A DNA stretch of 64,000 nucleotides from Allodiplogaster sudhausi (taxonomy: Eukaryota; Nematoda; Chromadorea; Rhabditida; Diplogasteridae): positions 1,387,501 through 1,451,500 of the forward strand of contig CALZFC010000081.1 in NCBI GenBank assembly GCA_945643635.1, read 5' to 3'. Positions 13,628 to 39,949 of the stretch are shown piece by piece. The translations under genes were made by a program, and so were the position numbers. Under the pieces are notes generated by a model, which did not search any database, had not been told where the DNA came from, and saw nothing but the letters and a program-made list of their open reading frames with translations. Numbering within the stretch: position 1 is the stretch's first letter; each line of letters starts with the position of its first letter.

Positions 13628-15412
13628 AAGAGAGATTTGCCTTGGCCTGAGCAGCACGGCGCGCAGCTTCCTCCTCGAGCTTCTTCTTCATCTCACTCTT
13701 CTTGTCATCCTTCTCGAATCCGATGTCATCATCATCCTCGTCTTCTTCGCTTTCCGTCTCACTAGCATTGCGAAGCCAATCGAGCACCTGAAAAGATTCT
13801 CATCGTCTCTCTCCAGCCTTCCTCCTCCACAAAACCCACCTTCTCGCACTGCGTAATGATGTCCTTGGCCTGTGTCTTCGTGACGTACTTGGAAGACGGC
13901 TTCTCTCCCCATGCCAGCAGTGTCTGCAACAACTCAGTTGCAAAATTGCTCTTCCCCTTCTCCCGAACCTCTTCATCGACAATGTCCATGTCGTACAACT
14001 TCTTGATGATATGAGCAGCCTTGGGAAGGAGCTTCTCCTTGTGCTTCATGATCAGCTGCTCAATCCCTCCGAGGAAGTAACGTTGGGCCTTCTGATCGTT
14101 CACCGTGAATCTAGAACAGCCACTTTCAGTAACTCTTTCTCTCTCTTCTCTTTCTCCAACCTGAGAAGAGTCTTGCGGTACTTCTTGACTTCATCTTCCA
14201 CGAGGATGTTGTCAGAGAAGAGAGCGTCGACAACCAGAAGCGGTGCTTTCTGCTTGAGTTCGAGTCTCTCTGCCTCATCCACCAGCATCTTCCCTCCTTC
14301 CACCGCCGTTCCCTTCGCCTTTGATTCCACGAAGAACTTGTGCAGCATGTCCAGACGCTCCTCCACACTCTTCTCCAGGTCCTAGAGAAGATCGATTAGT
14401 TGACTCGTTCAAAGAGAGAGAGAGATGACTGACCTTGGTGATGACAAGTTTGCCAATGCCAGCAGTGAGTCCGTTCTCATCGACTTCCGGCTCGGGAGCC
14501 CAGTCATCGTCATCTTCGAATCCATCGGATGAGCTCTTGTCTCCGTTCTCAGCCACTCCGTTCTCATCTTCAGCTGGGGGGACCTTTCCGTTCTTCTCCT
14601 TCGCCACCGTCAAATCCACGTCGATCTTCGGAGGGTTCTTGAGGATGAAAGTGGCGAGGCGGTGCTTGTTGTCGATGACGAAGGCGTGGCCGCATGCCTT
14701 GCACTTGCTGTTGATCTGGTTGCGGCGCACCGACTGAAACAACCACTCTCCTCATCTGTCCTTCCTCCCTCTTTCTCCCCCACAAAGGGGAAAACCAGCC
14801 CCCCCCCGTTCAAGTGTTCCAAAAGTCGATCAATAACCCTCTTCGCAGGGTGGAAGAGATAACCGAAAAGGTATCTACCATTTCACAAAGTGATGAAACA
14901 GGTCTTAAATAAAGCTAATCCCCAATAAATGAAAGTTGGTTTCCCCTGCTCTTTCGCATCCTTACAAGAGTGGTCTCCGGGTTGTCGCATGCCGGGCAGA
15001 GCACAAACTTGCGAATGAATCCATCGAGAATGTCCTGCAGCTTCCCCGCATCGTGTTCTCCATTCACAATGTAGCGCTCGTTCTTCATGTCAAAGTTCGT
15101 CTGGGCGCCAAGTTCACAGCCAAAGTACCTAAAGTGGATGAGCATTCGCTAGACATTGCTCCTTACACAGAACTGACTTGGTGGGATAAGTCGGAGGCCG
15201 CTCGAGTGCCTTGGCTATCTCGGTCATGTTTGCAATCACGGTCTTGATGCCATTGCCCTTGCCTTCCACCTTAAAATCAGCAGTCAAGAATAGGAAAAGA
15301 TCACTTCTTTCACTTTCAATCCATTCTGAATATCCTGCACCTTGGCCTGGAGACGGGGCATCTTATAGCGGTAGAAGGGGTCGGAGACGGAGCGGTTCAC
15401 GTTGATAGCCAT
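13419..15412 (-). CDS. eif-5: Translation initiation factor eIF5
   Basis: Nine exons in phase: 15412-15341, 15269-15178, 15128-14966, 14733-14434, 14381-14161, 14110-13969, 13923-13840, 13787-13641, 13463-13419, giving 421 aa. The N-terminus [20 protein letters not shown] contains Arg15, the arginine finger that stimulates GTP hydrolysis by eIF2. It is followed by [26 protein letters not shown] and a zinc ribbon (CPAC and CKACGH). A linker and the C-terminal W2/HEAT domain follow ([23 protein letters not shown]), with the acidic patch [13 protein letters not shown] that binds eIF2-beta and eIF3. It acts in the cytosolic 43S/48S pre-initiation complex. The last intron uses a GC donor (13640-13639). 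The orthology is clear. Confidence 0.96.
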
Positions 15413-16779
15413 CTTGATTCTCTTTTTTATCTTAAAAATTTAACCATTTTATATGTGATACTGAATTGAACGATATAACTAACTAGCTATGATGACAGAT
15501 GGACTGCTGTGGAGCAGAGAAGTCAACAGACGATATTCCAGAAAACTGCTTCAGCTTTTTTCTCTTCCGTGACAACCTCCCTGCATTTAAAGATTTTGAA
15601 CTAGAACTCAAAATTGTGTTATTCTCACAAAACGTAGACTCCAATGAGAAAAAACCCCCGGGGTAGAGTATTGGGAACCTACACGAATTATCGGAACAGC
15701 GAGAGCTGCTCATGCAACGAACCGCTCGCTTTGGCGGAGACGGCAATAAGTGGGAAGGGAAAGAGCAATCAAGAAATCTTTGGCCATAAATTCAAAAACA
15801 GTGAACGAGCAATCAATTTCAATAATTAATGAAATCTAAAATTCTATATAAATGTTTATTCTAGATCATGATAATGGCAATGACTGCTGACCTTCCTGAG
15901 GGCTGTCTTTCATAAACTTGCAGACGGTGATGGCGGCGGCCTTGTTGAAGCTCAAGAACATGCAACTGGAACCCACCAGTTTTGTCTTTCTCGGACACTA
16001 GAACCAAACTGCAAGATGACGCTTTTCAACATTTAATACAGAACACGTCGACAAGCATTGAAACGGAGAGAAGATAAGAACTTGGAAGAAGCGAATGCGG
16101 TCTACGAAGAGCGGAGAACGACTGGCTGAATGTGCTATCCCCTCCCCCCTCTCTCTTTCTCTCCATACGCCCATCCCCTGCGTCTCAGCCCTTAGATCGA
16201 TCTCTGTCGTCAGCAGCCCTTTGCAACTCTCTCGCAGACAAGAACTCTCTGCTGCTGCTCTGGTGGTCTGCGCTCTGCCTCGTATTACCGGCCCTCTGGC
16301 CACGTAGAACGCTCATCGCGCAAAGAATGGCCAAGGAATGTACAGAAGCCGGTTTGGCGCTGCTCCAGGACAAAGCTAATTTCATGTAGCCACTCTGATC
16401 GTCACTGAACAAACTTATCGCACTCCCCGTTAAAAAAACTGGGAGATGGTCGTTTTGAAATGAACATCGTTAGAAAGAGTTCACAAGGGTAGGAAGGAAC
16501 ACACTGATCTCCTGGTCGAACGTTTTCATCTATCATTTCGGCTGATTTCTCGCAACCATCGGTGTGATGAAACTTAGAGCTAAAGGCATGACGCAAACGC
16601 ATTTCTTACAATTTTGTTGCTGCGAAATTGTAACAATAATATGCATTTCTCTAATGTATTTCGCTGTAAGACACTTTGTCATTTAAGATAAAACAGTAAT
16701 ATTGTGTTCTAAGTAATAAAATACACTGTGATCATTTATTCAGACATCTTTATTATCCTTTTGCTATTCATGATGTTAT
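15413..16779. other. Unresolved stretch, possible coding fragments
   Basis: Minus-strand sequence near 15990-15880 can read SSCMFLSFNKAAAITVCKF and ends at a plausible donor. 16412-16185 and 15746-15483 also have open frames on the minus strand. None matches a family I know and I could not join them in phase. They could be a small gene between ttll-9 and eIF5. Confidence 0.3.
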
Positions 16780-30492
<13,713 letters not shown>

Positions 30493-30781
30493 GCAGACGA
30501 GTGTCTCTGCCACTAAGTTTCCTCACCCTTCCCTTCCCTCCTTCTCACCACAGTTTCCATGTCTCACCCCTCCCATTTCCCCTCCTAACCACAACTCATC
30601 CAAGCGGAATTCCATTCCCGGCTCCATTCTCAGACTTACTTCATTTAATCAATCGGAATTCAATTATTCATTTATTACTTCGCAATCAAAGTTCAGGCAC
30701 AAAATGAATACAGGGAATATAATGAATATCTTAACCAGTCTGCAGAATAGTATGTTCAGATCACAGAGAAAAGAGGAACCG

Positions 30782-30907
30782 TTATCGATTGAGGGAGATG
30801 ACAGCGTCGACGAATCCTTCTTCATCCACGAAGTCAGCACAGACAACTGCCAGCTGATCGCGATGCTCAGAAGCATCCTCAAGCAGGGATGGATAGGGGA
30901 ACCAGAG

Positions 30908-30959
<52 letters not shown>

Positions 30960-31983
30960 AAGAGGGGGGGGAGAACCTTCCTCAGCCAAGAAGTGAGTTG
31001 CCGAGTGGCAGGTCTTCCGAACATCTTTTCGAAATTATCAAAGGGATGAGCCATGACCGTGGGCATGGAGACAGTGACTGCCGCAGTGAATACCTGAATG
31101 CAGCGATTGAAGGAATGGAGGGGAGGAGAGGAGAGGGGGGGGAGGAGAGGAGGGGAGAGGGGAGGGGGAGTCTGCCTTGAGCTGCTTGGAGTCCTTGTCG
31201 TGCTGCCCACTGAGGAAGTCCTCGACGACATCGCCCATGGCATCTGACTCTCCTTGGCTGATTTGTGTGAAGAGAAGGCCATCCCACACCGAGCAGCCTC
31301 TTCCAATTCCGTCCACCAATCCAATCACCTCAATTCGCCATTCCATCTCTTAACTTAGTCTCTATGACAGTGGAACTGGATGATAACGAGAAAGAGAAGA
31401 ATGGACTGACTGAGTGAAGAAGCTCTGCCCAACCTGGTGCTGGTTCCGCCAGAGTTCTCGCAGGCTGACATCCATGAGTTGGTCCTTGGAGATATCGTCA
31501 TCCTCGTAGAGGAGAGAATTGAATTGGACACTGAAGAGAGAGGCGAGTGCAGAGAGATCTGCTTGGTCGCAGTTGTACAGGCCCCGCAGATGAACTAGCA
31601 CCACCTGCAACTTTCAAGTACAAATCTACAACTCTTTCAACATCCCAATTGGAATGCCTTTTTGAAACTTTTGCTTGTAGCCAGGGTGGATAGAATTTTT
31701 GGTCATGCAAAAGAAGTTTACTCCCACGCCATTCCTGTATTTTCAGACTTTTTTTTTAAATATACAATTTCAATGAAACTTAGGATCCACACAATCACCC
31801 AGTAATTCTTTTCTTTGTTCATTGAGAACTTCACAAAGTAAGAAGGAAAAAAAACCTCTTTTTGATGTTTTGTCACGAATCGATAGACACTCTGGAGGAC
31901 ATCTGCAAGAAAACTCTAACAGAAGAACTTTTTTTTCGTATATTCAATGCTGAGATTTGGTGACAACTCTTGGCCTTATGTTA

Positions 31984-32030
<47 letters not shown>

Positions 32031-32625
32031 GCTCTCAGCCAATTTTGAATGAAGTGCCCTGATATTCTTAAAATCAAATCGTATAAATTTTTGAAACGAG
32101 TTTGCAGATCGTTCCAGCTGATAAGTATAAAGTCTTAGCACAATGCAAAATATTTAACCTTTCACTTTGCCACATCGAAGTCCGTTGATTGAAAAAAATT
32201 CTTGATCGATTTTAGAAACTTTTATGTCGAGGTATCGAATTCCCAGTTCTAGCTGAACAGGCGAGGAATGGAGTAGAAGTGAAGCAAGAAATGTACTTCG
32301 GAACCTGTTCCTCGATGGAGAGAATCTGCTCTTTCATCCAGTGAGCCAGTGCCTTGCGGACAAACTTCTCTGATGAAATCAATCGAATCGCGGCTGAGAA
32401 ATCAGATGTCACCTGGGAATCTGAGTCCATGAAGAACGAAGAGGCATTGTGTGATCCTGAGAAGAAAGAGAACGAGAGAGAGAGAGAGAGAGGTAGAGAT
32501 GGAAAGATGGAGAGAGATAAGCAGATAAAAGAAAGGATACCTGGGAGGAAGATGCGAGATAGTTTCCGCTCAGTCACTGGCCTTGGCAGAGAAGCCATCC
32601 ACTCGGACTGTTGCATCTTCTGCAT
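30782..32625 (-). CDS. PI-PLC X-domain (PLCXD-like) protein, probable pseudoenzyme
   Basis: Eight exons in phase: 32625-32541, 32456-32305, 32252-32159, 31902-31856, 31604-31434, 31328-31176, 31093-30977, 30877-30782, giving 304 aa. Landmarks of PLCXD proteins are EWMASLP, LPGSHNASS, KEQILSIEEQ, LELGIRYLDIKV, DVLQSVYRFVTKHQKE, VVLVHLRG, VMAHPFDNFEKM and VVCADFVDEEGFVDAVISLN. The first catalytic His (SHN) is kept, but the second, normally in VHGL, is Asn (SINGL), and the usual LDLR is LDIK. Loss of cleavage activity is therefore inferred. The family normally cleaves phosphoinositides at membranes. Intron 6 has a GC donor. The ttll-9 ATG lies 290 bp downstream on the same strand, as in a nematode operon. 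An upstream exon cannot be excluded. Confidence 0.85.
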
Positions 32626-32849
32626 TGAAACACAGCGGAAATTAAAAAAAGGCTCTCTCGCTATAACATCAAATCAAATTCACATCTACGACAATAAACT
32701 GCGGCTTACTTTTGCAGAGTTTTTTTTTCGTCAAAATTCAGCCGTTATACTACAAAGTGAAGAAATGGGAAGAGTGCATCTTTCTGCCTGAAGCATGCAC
32801 AAACATACAACAACGACACAACTCACCGCCCTCTCTCCCCTATTCCCTC

Positions 32850-32892
<43 letters not shown>

Positions 32893-35452
32893 GCTCTCTC
32901 TCTCATTCTCTCTTTCTCTCTCTATTTCTCGTTTGCCCTCTCATTCTCTGTTTCTCTTTCTCCTCCTATTGATTCCAGTTCTCACGCCCGTCTCCCGTGC
33001 AAAATGACTGGTCTAGATGGCATTCGAGAACAGTCAGACTCGAATCGAAAATTGAACCAGTGGAAAGCATGCGTTATTCAGAGAAAGTGAATAAGAGAGG
33101 GAGAGGGGAAGTGAAAGAGAGAGGGAGGGAGAAATTGAAAGGGAAAAAATGAAGAGAGAAAGTTTAAGAGAGAGGAAATGAAAGAAAGAGAAAGAGGGAG
33201 AAAATGAAAGAAAGAGAGCGAAAAAGAGAGAGAAAAGAAGGAGAGAGATAGTGAGAGAAAGTGAAGCGGAGAAAGAGAAAGAGAGAGAGAAAGAGAGAGA
33301 AAGAGAGAGAAAGAGAGAGAAAGAGAGAGAAAGAGAGAGAAAGTGACAGATAAAGAGGGAAATAGAGATATATGTAGAACAGAGAAATTGCTGATGCATT
33401 TGAATCGGTGAAAATATTCACATGAGTTGGAAAGAATTGTGAGCAAACAAGTTCATTATTACATTTAAAATAGCAATCCTTAGTTAAATCTGAATACAGC
33501 TCTCTTGCAAGTTTAATCAAATATTAAATTGGCGACAATGAAATCGTTTTCAAGTGAAGGAGGACTGAGAGGAAGAATACGGTAGCTAAGATGAATCTAA
33601 AGCCCGTAATTAGTTGCGAGGAAGCGGATCCTTTCTCCGGCTTAGCTATCAGGGTCTTCTTCAACTCACAATGAAGCCGCCATCTACCGTAGTAAACTAG
33701 AGAGTGAAACAATGAGAGAGTCTAGAGCGAGAAAGATAAGAAACAATAGAGGACCCAAGCACAAGAATAGTGGAGTTCTGGATTCTCACGATTACTAGTT
33801 GTTACTTTTCAAATTTAATCTTACTCAATTTTGACTTTGGTTTTCATAGTCAAACATTAATTATTCTTCAGAAATGTTGAAGATTTCAAGTACCCAAACT
33901 GATGGTGAGAGGCTTTGAAATTACACAGCATAGATCAAAATAAGATATTAAATCGAGGTGAGTTCAGAGTTGATGATCTAAGCGTGAATCGAATGACTAA
34001 GGTGAGAAAGAAGGGAAGATTAAATGTGAAACCCCTGAGATGGGGAGGAGACTAGAGAGGAGCGGAGTCTCTTAGTGTCCACCTGGAGAGGGTGCTAGAT
34101 GCCCTCAGGCCAAGTCTCCCGGGATGTGTGAATCTGGAGATGGCTCTCTCCCTCTCCACTGCTTCGCGTCAAAGCAGCGCCGACCAGCCGTTTTGTATGC
34201 GTCGCTGCGGGGAGGGATGCCATTTGCAACGGGGACTGCTCATTCATCCACCCCCCCCCCTCACCTCTCCCTGTCCTCCTCTTCTTCCCTTCTCTTCTTG
34301 CATCTCCTCCCAATCTTATCTTCTCTTCTCCCTTCTTCCAGAAGTTCTCCTCTCTAGTTCTTCTTCTTCCTTTGTTTCCTGCACCAGAATATCTACTAAC
34401 ACGATCTTCGATTTCTAACGTTACTATATAGTTTAATTTTCCTTGATGACTTTTTGCAATGCCGCGAATAGTTCGACAGGCTATGGAATGAAATACGACA
34501 GATCGAAGTGAGAAGACCAAGGAAATGTATTATCCTCCTTAACGGTAAGTGATCAACTGAAGCATCTCATTTTAGGACTTGAAGAACTTGTGCTGTCCAA
34601 TGCATGGACTCCATGAAGAACACAAAGATATGCTTAACTTCCTTCGTCAGTTTAATTAGAGGCTCAATGTTTATGTAAGTATTTCTGTTAAAGAACATTT
34701 CCGATTATAATTTTTGCTGAACCTAAAGTACCTGCATATGTATGTATGTACATATATGTACATATATATGTGATAAAATGAAAGCTTGATAATGACAAAG
34801 ATGTCGATAATAAAGTAATAACGATATCGAGAAGGTGTTAATATTAGAATCTTCCACAAAATTGTTAAAAAATTATCGTGACGAGGCTTTCAAAGCATCG
34901 ACTGAAATTAATTCACTGATATGAGGTTTTTTCCGGGATTATTCTTCTGGAATATTTTTTAAGAATTCGCCATACTTTAGTTTGTTGGTGTAACTTTGAC
35001 TGAAGCTTAACCACCCGAGAAATGGAGCCGTTTTAGTATCCAGCCGAGATGTAAGAAGAAGTGAGGCGAAAGAAGTAGGAGAGGAAGAGTGGGCCTGCCA
35101 TTTCGAGAGTCTTTCTCTGCCAGTCTTGCTCAGGTGGGCGGGGGCCAACCTGCCAGAGAAGGGTTCCCTCCATCACAATTCCCTCTCTACCCAAACAGCT
35201 CAGATACTTATTCACCATTCAGAACCAGAGATTATTGTCCCATTAAGCTTTGTAAAATCCCACGCATTTTTTTTATGTTCGCTGACACAGCAAGCGAATC
35301 TCCATTAGGAATTTCTTAATTTGGTGTTTTAACTCGTGGCTGCAATAATACTCGTAGAGAAGAATTGTTTTGCAATATAGCTAACATTTCAGAGTTATTA
35401 ACTTATATCACCTTTCACTTCACTCTCAACTTCTCAATAATCTGTTCAGAAA
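32626..35452. other. Intergenic; possible unassigned exons
   Basis: Contains a CT tract (about 32853-32930), a long GA/GAAA tract (about 33085-33360) and AT-rich DNA. Minus-strand frames ending at 33524 (hydrophobic FILATVFFLSVLLHL), around 34260-34100, and 35218-34939 are open and not purely repetitive, but I could not assign families or join them. Confidence 0.35.
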
Positions 35453-35665
35453 ATGCCCGAGACATTGTCTCACGTCGTGGACAAAGATCATCCCATCCAC
35501 TACTCGCTCCTCGTTCAGTGCATTGCTGAATTCGTTGGTACTACTCTCTTCGTCTTCATTGGTCAGCTCTGCCTTCCTCCAAGATCCAAATCTCCCCTCT
35601 TTCTTTCTTTCTTTCTCTCATCCTCTCTTTTGGTTTCTCTGTCTGCTCGCTTCTTTCCGTTGACT

Positions 35666-35698
<33 letters not shown>

Positions 35699-36304
35699 AT
35701 CTTTCTCTATCTTTCTCTCTCTCTCTATCTTTCTCTCTTTCTCTTTCTCTCTCAGGCTCCTCTCACTGGGCACCCACGGACAACTCTGCTTCACTATTGG
35801 TGGCGGCGTTAGCTCACGGGCTTGCCATTTTCCTTCTCATCACCTCCCTTGGGCACATCAGGTAAATACTGCGATTCCTCAATCAAAAATGGTTGAATTG
35901 TGCAGATTTAAAATTTTGACATCTTTCAAATAACAGAACTTGAAATTTCTATAGTGATTTATTCCTTCTTCTTCTTGCTACAGTCTGCGTATTTTCCCTC
36001 ACTTTCCCTCCTTCTAAGTAATTTATGAGTTAGCTAAGGTGGTTTGGGGCAAAAAAAAACTTTCTCTTGGCCTTTCTTCCTTTTTCTTTGCTTGTTCTGA
36101 AGTTTCATTATTTTGATGATCGAGACCAAGTTATTACGAAAAGATGTAGAAAAAGTTAGCGAAGTAGAACCTGAATCGGCTGAGTGAGATTGGTTCTGAG
36201 TGCTTGCTCGTTTCAATAGATTTCTCTTGAAATCGTCCACTTAAAACCTCTCGTACTTTCTCTTGCTTTGAACGTTTTTGCCATTGTTTCTCTTCTTCAC
36301 AATC

Positions 36305-36346
<42 letters not shown>

Positions 36347-37330
36347 GAATACCCTCGGCTTTCCTACAATAGCCATTCTTATTTAACATGAATTTTTGTC
36401 AATTATATCTACCTATCCGTGGGCATATCATGTACAGCCATGAAGATACATAACCGTGTTTCTTATGATTGAAAGAGATGATATGTTGATTGTTGTGAAT
36501 GAATGGAATGTTGAGTGGTGGCCACTTCAACCCGTCGGTGTCCTTCGCGATCTCCCTGGCCGGCAAGCTGCCCCCTTTCCATGCCCTTGCTTACATTGTC
36601 GCCCAGCTCAGCGGAGGCTGTCTCGGCGCGCTTCTCACTAGGGTCCATTCTCTCTTTCTGCACTTTAGTATTCTTCCCTTCCGATTCAGGCTGTGCTCAT
36701 CAAGAGTGATTTCAATGCATTGGCTGGGGGTGCGACTGTTCTCAGCTCAGAGTACTACTGGTATCAGGTAGAATGAGTAAGTGAGAGAGTAGAAGAGTTG
36801 GAGGATCTCTTCAGGGTCTTCTGGCTGAAGCTCTGGCGACGTTCCTTCTGGTGCAGACGGTTCTATTGGTGGCGGTGGAAGAAACGAAATGGCACGCTGC
36901 CCTGGCAATAGGAATGGCAGTTTGCATTGACATCCTCTCGGTCGGCCACATCACAGGCGCTGCCATGAACCCCGCACGCTCTCTCGGGCCCTGTCTCTCT
37001 CTGCAGATATTCAACCCCAACCACACCAGTCACTTCCTCTGGAAGTTCCATTTCATCTACTGGCTCGGACCTGCTCTGGGAGCGATTTGTGCTGTTGCCC
37101 TCTTCAGGTTACTTCTTCCTCTTCTCTTTTCTAATTCTTCTCAATGAAAGAATGGTTGCGTGCGTTGTAAAGTGTAGAAAAGAAAGGAATTCTACCCTTT
37201 TGAATAGGTAGGATAAGGCCACGGCAGTCGTAAATTCGGGCGCATTTCCTGTCTGATTCTTTGGCTCCTTGACTCTCTCCATGGCCTTTTCAGGGCGGCT
37301 TATTCACGTGAGAGACGGCTTCTCGAATGA
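35453..37330 (+). CDS. Aquaporin (MIP family), NPS/NPA type
   Basis: Six exons in phase: 35453-35561, 35756-35861, 36516-36642, 36690-36767, 36815-37107, 37294-37330, giving 249 aa. Six hydrophobic segments are visible. The first pore box is GGHFNPSVSF (NPS in place of NPA) and the second is GAAMNPARSLGP. LLVQCIAEFVGTTLFVFIG and YYWYQGLLAEALATFLL mark helices 1 and 4. Aquaporins conduct water and sometimes small solutes through tetramers in the plasma membrane. The intron after helix 1 is CT-filled, and exon 3 uses a TTGAG acceptor. The convergent neighbour is a paralogue sharing the first intron phases. Confidence 0.9.
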
Positions 37331-38008
37331 GTCTACGAACACTTTCTGCATTCACTATCAAAGAATATATTTCTCACATTATATGGAGTAGCATTCGGAT
37401 TTTTATATGAAATATAGATGGACGGACGACAGTCTTCGAATCAATCCTGTCTTATCATACATTTCTTTGTAGAGAGAGAAAGAGACCGTAAAAATGTATA
37501 TAAAGACCGTATGAAATAAAGAAAGGCACTGAGACTGTGAAAGTCTGCGATTGTACAAAGGTGAGAAAAGAGCGAGCAGAAGAAGAACGAGGAAGAATGA
37601 GAAGTGGAATTGTCCCCTTCGGCATGAAGTGACAATAGGAATCTGCAGATGGCGAGAGGAGGAGGTGAAGACTATCAAGCAACGATTCTTCGTTCTCGCG
37701 ATTGGAAGAGCCTGGAACAAGACGATCTTAGAGAGAAGAATAGAAGAAGGAGAGAGGGGGAGTGAAAGAGGACGGTGAGAAAGGAAACGAAAGCCCCACT
37801 AGGGCGCACGCCGCACAACTACGTTGCATATCTGAGCTGCCATTCTGAAGCGAGAGTCAGGATTTGAGTTTGATTCGGCTTGCTCGGCATCATTATACCA
37901 AAGAGTGAGAGAGAGTGAGAGAGAGAGAGAGAGAGAGGGGGGGGGAGAGAGAGCGAGTATGTGCGAGCGAGACAGAGAGAGAGAGAGAGAGAGCGAGTAT
38001 GTGCGAGC

Positions 38009-38049
<41 letters not shown>

Positions 38050-38328
38050 AGAGAAAGAGAGAAGGACGAGAAGAGGAAGGCAGGGAAGGAGAGATGACGT
38101 CAATGAGCCATTGAAGGGAGGTTAAAGCAAGGAAGGAAAGAAAGGAGAAAAGCCCCCGATGCCCTGGCCGGGCAAACATTCTCATGGACATTTCATCCGA
38201 GTTGAACAGGAATAACATACAAAATGTTCCCTTTGAATTGAACACAAAAGTAAACAAAGATAGGAACGGCGCTGAGAATTGAAAGAGAATCTGTCGCAGC
38301 TGATCAAACTTATTCTCTCTACAGCCTA
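37331..38328. other. Intergenic between two convergent aquaporin genes
   Basis: Both genes end here. GA tracts at about 37901-38058 include a duplicated stretch (GAGCGAGTATGTGCGAGCGAGACAGAG occurring twice near 37953 and 37993). No gene is seen. Confidence 0.6.
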
Positions 38329-38808
38329 TCATGTAATCCTAGTGCTTAGTACTTCCTGCAGGAATGCTTGGAAGAGTAACCAGAAGATAGAAGAGGCGAT
38401 GCTGGCCCCCATGAGCGGGCCGGCCCAGTAGATATAATGATAGCTCCACCACGTAGACGGCAGCTTCTCTTTCGACAGGAATAACTGTCCCATCAGATTC
38501 GGACCGAATGACCGCGCGGGGTTCATGGACGCACCCGTTATCGCCCCACTCAAACGGGTTCAATTCAATATGACTGGAATGAATAATGAAGTTGACTAGT
38601 AGAAAGTGAGAGGGAAGAGTGATTAAGTAACTGACGTAGCAAAGATATCAATGGAGAGAGTGAGACCGATGGCCAGCGGGGCCAAGACATTCGAGTCTGT
38701 GTCTACTGCTGTGTTCAAGATCGTGTGGCACAGCAGGAATGTCACTACGGTCTCCGCAATCAATCCCTGAATGGAAATGATAGGAGGAGAGAGTGGGTGA
38801 AGAGAAAG

Positions 38809-38841
<33 letters not shown>

Positions 38842-39719
38842 GAGAGAGAGCGAGAAGAGAGACATGCCTGGTACCATTCACTGCCCGAGGCTAGTAGAGT
38901 TGCTCCCCCCAAGGTGTTCTCGTATTCTGCTTTGCTCAAGATGCCCTCAAATATTATGATAGTATGTTTAAACTCCAAAGATGTACATCTTCAATTTGTT
39001 GATTGTCACTAACAACAGTGAGAAGAGCACCACAACATCCACCGAGAAGCTGAGAGATGACAAAGCAGGGAAAGTGATGGAGGGGCAACTTCCCAGCAAG
39101 AGCCACCGACCAAGACACAGCCGGGTTGAAGTGGCCACCACTCAATTCATTATCACTTACTTTATGCAAATCATTTCAATTCACATCGGGAATGCATTCA
39201 TATATTATTCTTAAAGCACAAGTTTATAACATTCTTTGGAGCATTCCAGCAATAGCATCCTTGTCACTTTCACTGATAAGAAAAGATGAAATCATATGTG
39301 TCTGCGATAATCACAGTCGCGACACGCTTAGCACCTCTCTCTCACCTCTCTCTATCACTCCCTCTCCTCACAGTAACATATCACTTTTCGCTCTCTCTTT
39401 TACCCTTTTCGCTCTTATTAGTCTACACGATACGAATATCTTAGATTAACATGAATTGATCACCTTAAGCAAATCTTTTAGCTTTAAAATGTACCTGATA
39501 TGGCCAAGAGTGGAAGCGAGAATGAAGATGGTGAAACCGTGGGCGAGGGCCGCGTGGGTCACTCCATCCGCTCCGGCCATGGTGTGGGCTTGCATCGTTC
39601 CTGCCAGGAAAACAGAGTTAGCAGAGAGCGAGAGGGAGAGAGAGAGAGGGATAGAGAGAGAAAGAGAGAGAAAGAAGGAGAGAGAGAGAAAGAAAGAGAG
39701 AGAACGAGAGAGAGAGGGA

Positions 39720-39755
<36 letters not shown>

Positions 39756-39949
39756 AACTGACCGACGAAGACGAAGATGAGATCTCCGACGAACTCAGCG
39801 ACGCACTTGGTGAGAAGGGAGTAGCTTTGCTCGAGAGGGGGCAGAGTGATGGGAAGGGCGGCCGAGTTGTCCGGGGCATCCGTTGTATCCCACGCTTTAT
39901 AGGGCTGCAATCTTCTCTTGCAACTAGACATTTCCATTGAGAGTGACAA
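38329..39949 (-). CDS. Aquaporin (MIP family), NPA/NPA type
   Basis: Six exons in phase: 39949-39763, 39600-39495, 39140-39014, 38945-38868, 38766-38636, 38548-38329, giving 282 aa from the first ATG (another Met at 39937). Pore boxes are GGHFNPAVSW and GASMNPARSFGP. Helices include LLTKCVAEFVGDLIFVFVG and LIAETVVTFLLCHTIL, and the tail is WLLFQAFLQEVL. Exons 2, 3 and 4 have exactly the lengths (106, 127, 78 nt) and phases of the paralogue at 35453-37330, showing duplication. The intron after exon 4 has a GC donor (38867-38866), and three acceptors are TTTGAG/TTGAG. GA/CT repeats fill the first and fourth introns. Confidence 0.9.

Noticed and set aside
33573..33705. Inverted TACGGTAG/CTACCGTA ends suggesting a small element
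   Set aside because: Arms are only about 8 bp, well within chance for this length.
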